10,601 nucleotides of DNA from Pseudomonadota bacterium (GTDB taxonomy: Bacteria > Pseudomonadota > Gammaproteobacteria > JAKAQQ01), in the NCBI GenBank assembly GCA_021828425.1, contig JAKARN010000035.1, positions 1 to 10,601 on the forward strand, read 5' to 3'. Of this stretch, positions 6,506-10,601 are shown piece by piece (position 1 is the stretch's first letter; each line of letters opens with the position of its first letter). A program made the translations under genes and the position numbers. The notes under the pieces are model-generated. The model was not told where the DNA came from. It saw only the letters and a program-made list of their open reading frames with translations, and made no database searches.

Positions 6506-7920
6506 ACAGGATCGGGGTCAAGTCGGGTACCCTTCCGTCCGGGCTCCGCGACTGGAGGTCACTTGACGGGATTCTCGAAGAAGTCCTCGAACCTGGGATC
6601 GAGCTTGTCCTTTGCCCCCGTCCGGAGGTACCGCTCATCACGGTCACCTTTCTCTGGGAGGGTGGAGCGTTACTTGATGCACCGGATTATTTCGGCCAGG
6701 CTCAGACCACGTCCGAACTGCTCGTCAAAGGAACGAAAACCAGTGATGCCATCACGCTTGCCGCCCGTTTCGAGGTTTTGGGGGCAGATTTCGAGACCTG
6801 GGCGGGTCGGGAGTGCTTGGGAATAACCCTTTCGGCACCGCGCCGGGTTTTCCCTAAGGTTTGGGATCTCGTGGAGGACGTGTTTGAATCCTCCCGGTTT
6901 ACTGCATCCGAGCTGCACAAGCTGCAGAAACGGTCCATTGCCGCGATCCGGGTCGCCAAGGATGGTGATCCCCGTTCCTTGCTTTCGGTCTACGCGGACA
7001 GCTGGATTTACGGCAGCGGGAGCCCCTATGGACATCCGGTCGGAGGGGACGAGATCAGTTTGGGCCGGCTTGAGCCGGGTTCCCTCCGACGGTTCTGGTT
7101 CCAGCATTTGCGGGATCGCAGAGCGGTGGTGAGCGTGGCCGGGGATTTCGATCCGGACGAGATCCGAGCCTCCCTGACCCGAATCTTTTCCTCGCGCAAA
7201 GTGCAAAACCCCGGCAGTTCGGATCTTCAGGTTCCAGTCGAACCCCCGATCGGTATGCGGGGTTTGTTCATCGACCGACCGGGTGCCACCCAGTGTTATT
7301 TTTGGATGGGTGGGCTGGGTGTTGACCGTCGCTACCCGGAGCGCGTCGGACTTGAGCTTGTGCAGTCGGTTCTGGGTGGCCGGTTCAACTCCCTCCTCAA
7401 TCGACGTCTTAGGATCGAAGAGGGTTTGACCTACGGGGCTCACGCAGGGTATACCCTTCCCAGCTTCCGCGGGGTGAGTTACCTCACGTCTTATACGCCG
7501 ACTGAGCGGACCCGCCGGGCTCTGGACGCTGCGTTCGATGTGCTCAGGCGAGCGCGGGAGGTGGGTTTGCTGGAAGCCGACCTCAAGGCGGGGCGTCTTT
7601 ACCTCAAAGGTCAAGAGGCTTTTCGTTATGAAACCACGAATCAGTGGTCGTTCCGGCTGGCTCTCCGACGATTCCATCATTTGTCCCTGGCTGATTGGGC
7701 CGGGTATGCCGAAGCCTTGGATCAGATCTCTCCAGCCCGGGCGGGGGTGATCCTGCGCGAAGTCTTTCCCGCTCCCGAGGACTGTTTTCTGGTGGTCATC
7801 GGTGATGCCCGGTCGTTGCTGCCGGACCTTGTGGATCTCGGTGAGTGGAGCCTTGAAAGCCTCTCGTCGCCGGGTTTCGGCCCGGCTCGTCCTCAGCCCG
7901 TCGAACCGGTCAAGGTCTAG
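6502..7920 (+). CDS. M16-family peptidase-like protein, non-catalytic partner subunit
   Basis: A 472-residue M16 homologue that pairs with the preceding gene. Aligning GLAHFLEHMMFNGS of the first subunit with GQAQTTSELLVKGT here shows the zinc motif HFLEH replaced by QTTSE (68-72), so it cannot bind zinc. The second half keeps the Arg/Tyr pair of partner subunits in RRLRIEEGLTYG (301-312, probably Arg304 and Tyr311). In characterised M16B heterodimers one subunit brings HxxEH and the other the Arg/Tyr pair, so the two here look complementary. The start overlaps the upstream stop (ATGA), with only a weak GACGGG ahead of it. No signal peptide is visible. Its TAG stop interlocks with the stop of the convergent EAL gene, and a GC hairpin (7869-7886, 6-bp stem) without a T-run lies just inside its end. 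The substrate is unknown. Confidence 0.92.
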   Translation: MNRIGVKSGTLPSGLRDWRSLDGILEEVLEPGIELVLCPRPEVPLITVTFLWEGGALLDAPDYFGQAQTTSELLVKGTKTSDAITLAARFEVLGADFETWAGRECLGITLSAPRRVFPKVWDLVEDVFESSRFTASELHKLQKRSIAAIRVAKDGDPRSLLSVYADSWIYGSGSPYGHPVGGDEISLGRLEPGSLRRFWFQHLRDRRAVVSVAGDFDPDEIRASLTRIFSSRKVQNPGSSDLQVPVEPPIGMRGLFIDRPGATQCYFWMGGLGVDRRYPERVGLELVQSVLGGRFNSLLNRRLRIEEGLTYGAHAGYTLPSFRGVSYLTSYTPTERTRRALDAAFDVLRRAREVGLLEADLKAGRLYLKGQEAFRYETTNQWSFRLALRRFHHLSLADWAGYAEALDQISPARAGVILREVFPAPEDCFLVVIGDARSLLPDLVDLGEWSLESLSSPGFGPARPQPVEPVKV

Positions 7921-9458
7921 GCTGACCCCTCCGGATTCCCAGTCTGGTTCAAGATCCATTCCGATAAGGCTGAAGCCGGCAGGGGCTTTGAAAACAGGAA
8001 ACCCTGCACGGCGTCGCAGCCGGCATTTTCCAGATGTTCCAACTCCTCGCGGCGTTCAATGCCTTCCGCGATAACCCGGAGCTCGAGACTGTGGGCGAGA
8101 TCAATAAGGGCACGCACGATGCGTCGCGACGGTTCCTGGATCGGGAGTGGCTTAATCAGGGAGCGATCGATCTTGAGTGTTTGGACAGGCAGCTCCTGCA
8201 GGTAGGCCAGGGAGGAATAGCCGGTCCCAAAATCATCAAGGGCAGTAGAAATTCCCATGTCGCGGAGTTGGTACAGGATTTTTCTCCCCTGTTCCGGGTC
8301 GTTCATGAAAGTCGATTCCGTGATCTCCACGCCGAGCCGCTCGGGAGGGAAACCGGTTTCCTCCAGCGTGTCCCGAATCGATTGCAGGAGGTCCCGATGG
8401 GCGAACTGAAGGGCGGACAGGTTGATGGCCAGGGACGGACGGACCGTCTCCGGGATGGGCAGGCGCATGAGGTTCCGGATCGATTCGGCCAGCACAAAAC
8501 GGCCAAGCTCGTGGATCAAGCCGATCCTTTCCGCCGTCTGGATGAACGTGTCGGGTGGAATCAGTCCCAGTGTCGGATGCTGCCAGCGCACCAGGCCTTC
8601 AACCGACAAAAGCCTGAGTCCGGGTAGGCTGAGAACGGGTTGAAAATGCATGATGAACTCGTGGCGTTCGAGGGCAAGTCCCAGATCGGTTTCAAGCCGT
8701 AAGGCCGCCAGGGTGTTTTTGGCGTCGGTTTGATCGTAGTACGCGAGATGGCGGTCAGGTGACAACTTGGCTTGGTCGAGTGCAATCGCAGCGCGCGTGA
8801 GTAGCTCGGCGATGGAAGTTGCGTCTCGGGGCGATTGGCTGATTCCCATCGCGAAGGAGAAACGAAAACGGTGTAGGCCGAGATGAACGGGATGCTGGCA
8901 AACTTGGGCAAGGTCTTCAAACAGGCGCTCGATGGAGTGTTCTGGATTGCCCGGTAGGAAGAGTGCAAACCGGCTGGCATCATCTCGTCCCAGGATATCG
9001 TGGGGGCCGAGATGGTGTCGGATATGGTCGGCCAGGTAGCGGAGGACAAAATTCCCGGCTGCTGTACCAAAAGCACCGTTGATGTAACGGAGCTGGCTCA
9101 CGTCGATGAGCACAACCGTCGCCTCGCCGCGCACTTGCTGCCGCAAGGCCGTTATGCTTGCCTCGACCCAGCCGGAACGGTTGAGAAGGTGGGTGAGAGG
9201 ATCCTCGCGGGCCAGGTGCTTTTGGATGGAGGTCTCATTGGAGATACGGGTCAGCCGGTGGAGGAGAAAGTAGACCGCGACTGACGACAGCACAATAAAA
9301 AGGTCACCCTTCAGGATTTCAACCAGGGTGCGTTCCGTTTCAGGCAAATGAAGGGTCGCCACGACCAGGTCCGAGAGGGTAATCCAGAGAAACCCTGCGG
9401 CAAAGTAAGTCACTGTGACGATGAAGGCGAGCTTTCTGGAGAGCAGATTTGATCTCAT
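7917..9458 (-). CDS. Membrane-anchored GGDEF-EAL protein, probable cyclic-di-GMP phosphodiesterase
   Basis: A 513-residue inner-membrane signalling protein. Two hydrophobic segments (about 10-35 and 52-68) enclose a short, probably periplasmic loop. A GGDEF-fold domain (about 83-235) follows; its catalytic motif is degenerate, reading GRDDASRFALF (157-167) where GRLGGDEFAVL is expected, so cyclase activity is unlikely. The EAL domain (about 250-500) keeps the expected catalytic set: Glu287 (in EGL), Asn346, Glu378, Asp408-Asp409 in DDFGTGYSS, Lys429, Glu465 and Gln485. It should therefore hydrolyse cyclic-di-GMP, possibly with the GGDEF-like domain as a regulator; GTP binding by that domain is not shown. 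The ATG at 9458 has only a weak GGATGGGA site. It lies 70 bases downstream of lpoA with no obvious promoter, suggesting co-transcription. The input signal is unknown. Confidence 0.93.
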   Translation of the reverse strand: MRSNLLSRKLAFIVTVTYFAAGFLWITLSDLVVATLHLPETERTLVEILKGDLFIVLSSVAVYFLLHRLTRISNETSIQKHLAREDPLTHLLNRSGWVEASITALRQQVRGEATVVLIDVSQLRYINGAFGTAAGNFVLRYLADHIRHHLGPHDILGRDDASRFALFLPGNPEHSIERLFEDLAQVCQHPVHLGLHRFRFSFAMGISQSPRDATSIAELLTRAAIALDQAKLSPDRHLAYYDQTDAKNTLAALRLETDLGLALERHEFIMHFQPVLSLPGLRLLSVEGLVRWQHPTLGLIPPDTFIQTAERIGLIHELGRFVLAESIRNLMRLPIPETVRPSLAINLSALQFAHRDLLQSIRDTLEETGFPPERLGVEITESTFMNDPEQGRKILYQLRDMGISTALDDFGTGYSSLAYLQELPVQTLKIDRSLIKPLPIQEPSRRIVRALIDLAHSLELRVIAEGIERREELEHLENAGCDAVQGFLFSKPLPASALSEWILNQTGNPEGSA

Positions 9459-9528
9459 GGTCCCATCCGGTTAGGGAGGTGGTGGCGGGTGGGGTGCTGC
9501 CCGACCGCGGACAGGGTGGATTGCCCCC

Positions 9529-10601
9529 TCAGGGGTGTAATCTCGTTTTGGCTGGATCGGGAACCGCGCGGCCGTTTTCAAAGCGTGCCCAGAGCAGGCG
9601 TCGTCGAATGTGGCCATGACGACTAGTACTCAAAAGTCCGGTCGCGCCCCAGAGAGGGGTCCTCAGGGGTCCATGTAAGTTTCTGAGCCAAGGAACCAAA
9701 CGGTAGGCATCAAAACCGAAGGCCACGAGCCGAGCCTCCCGGCGCTCCCGGTTGGGCCAGAGCCGCGCAATGGTTTGGCGGACGCCGTGCCAAGTGGGGG
9801 CTGGATCCAGCAACCAAGGCATTGCCAGAATATGCAGTCCGTCAAGATCGGGATGCCTGCTCTTCGGGACGTCGTCCCGGGACAGTCCATAAACGGGTAC
9901 GCGGTTTACGCCGAAGTACTTGAGTTCCGGAAGGATCTCTCGGGCCTCCAGAGGTGATGCCGCGACGAGAATGAAACGGAGGTCGGATCTCGGTTCGGGC
10001 ACAAATTCAAGGGGCATCCCCAGCGTGTCGGCCAAAGCCTGTTCGCGGATCACACTGGCATTCACTCTGAGGAGGCTACGGATATCGTGAGCGTAGCTCC
10101 GACGGTCGGGGGTATATCGCACGACGGACAGAAGCCTGCCGCCAGACGGTCGCAGAGCCGTTTTCAGGTCCGAAACCAAGGATCGACCCCAGGTCCCGTG
10201 CGGGACGAGCATGGCGCCGAACAATTCTTTCCTTTGGGCCAGCCGTCTCGCGATCTGTCGGATTTCATCCCCTGGAGAGAGTGAGAACTCATGAAAGGTA
10301 GCAGGACGGGCGGTTGCCGGTGGCAGGTTGTTCAGGGCGAGGACCGGAATTGATGGTTGCAGCCGCGCCAGTTCCGCAACTTGGGGGGCAAGCAGTGGAC
10401 CGATGATCCAATCGGCTCTTTGGGACAGGGCCTTTTGGTAGGCTTTCCGTAGTCCGGAACGGCGACTCCCGGTGTTGTCAAAGAATATGCGGGGTGGGGT
10501 TGCGTTCGGGTTGGCAGCAAAGCGGGAGGCCAGAATCCCGACCTCGATGGCCCGGCCGGCGCTGGCGTAGCGGTGCGTGAGCGGGAGGAGGACTGCGAGC
10601 C
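9529..10601 (-). CDS. lpoA: LpoA/LppC-type penicillin-binding protein activator (partial, N-terminus outside window)
   Basis: The frame is open from the window end at 10601 to the TGA at 9529, about 357 codons. It carries the C-terminal periplasmic-binding-protein-like domain of the LppC family. In E. coli, LpoA is an outer-membrane lipoprotein that reaches the peptidoglycan synthase PBP1A and activates it. Visible landmarks in order are LAVLLPLTHRYASAGRAIE near the window edge, DWIIGPLLAPQVAEL, PVLALNN, SLSPGDEIRQIARR, LVPHGTWGRSL, FILVAASPLEAREILPELKYFG, LDGLHILAMPWLLD, and the C-terminal GATGLLSTSRHGHIRRRLLWARFENGRAVP. The signal peptide, lipobox and N-terminal TPR region, if present, lie outside. 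A TTG at 10224 begins a shorter frame, but the domain clearly runs through it. The EAL gene follows where yraN usually sits in Gammaproteobacteria. Confidence 0.82.
   Translation of the reverse strand, partial: LAVLLPLTHRYASAGRAIEVGILASRFAANPNATPPRIFFDNTGSRRSGLRKAYQKALSQRADWIIGPLLAPQVAELARLQPSIPVLALNNLPPATARPATFHEFSLSPGDEIRQIARRLAQRKELFGAMLVPHGTWGRSLVSDLKTALRPSGGRLLSVVRYTPDRRSYAHDIRSLLRVNASVIREQALADTLGMPLEFVPEPRSDLRFILVAASPLEAREILPELKYFGVNRVPVYGLSRDDVPKSRHPDLDGLHILAMPWLLDPAPTWHGVRQTIARLWPNRERREARLVAFGFDAYRLVPWLRNLHGPLRTPLWGATGLLSTSRHGHIRRRLLWARFENGRAVPDPAKTRLHP

Noticed and set aside
6670..7959. A 429-codon minus-strand open frame opposite the second M16 gene
   Set aside because: It is a shadow of the conserved M16 frame, with no recognisable domain, and it crosses the convergent junction into the EAL gene.
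1..10601. CRISPR array, transposon or integrase, tRNA or rRNA, restriction or toxin-antitoxin genes
   Set aside because: I looked for spaced direct repeats, transposase motifs, RNA-gene landmarks and short paired genes and found none. Almost all of the sequence is taken by the nine genes described.

Overview
The window reads as a compact chromosomal segment from a GC-rich Gram-negative proteobacterium. A LpoA/LppC-type protein at the right end and a PhoB-like box before a pst operon point to Gammaproteobacteria or a close relative; the species cannot be named from this sequence. All genes are housekeeping or signalling types. I see no mobile element, CRISPR array, rRNA or tRNA.

Layout, left to right. 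Bases 24-4970 are all minus strand. Read in the direction of transcription they are a glutathione S-transferase-like gene (gst), the phosphate-binding protein PstS, the two phosphate permeases PstC and PstA, and S-adenosylmethionine synthetase MetK. A three-unit Pho box with an overlapping -10 lies in front of pstS, a perfect 11-bp hairpin lies between pstS and pstC, and a TATAAT box lies between pstA and metK. The expected pstB and phoU genes do not follow pstA; metK takes their place.

Bases 4971-5191 are a divergent intergenic region with promoter candidates facing both ways. Bases 5192-7920 (plus strand) hold two overlapping M16-family genes: the first keeps the zinc site, and the second has lost it but keeps the Arg/Tyr pair typical of the partner subunit. 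They probably form a heterodimeric peptidase. Bases 7917-9458 (minus strand) encode a membrane-anchored GGDEF-EAL protein whose EAL domain looks active and whose GGDEF domain is degenerate. Its stop codon interlocks with the stop of the second M16 gene. Upstream of it on the same strand, and cut by the window end, is the C-terminal binding-protein-fold domain of a LpoA/LppC lipoprotein.

The most notable points are the pst operon without its ATPase gene and fused in order to metK, its regulatory signals, G/C homopolymer tracts inside pstA, the active/inactive M16 pair without visible signal peptides, and the lpoA/EAL gene linkage. I found no clear evidence of a wholly new type of system.
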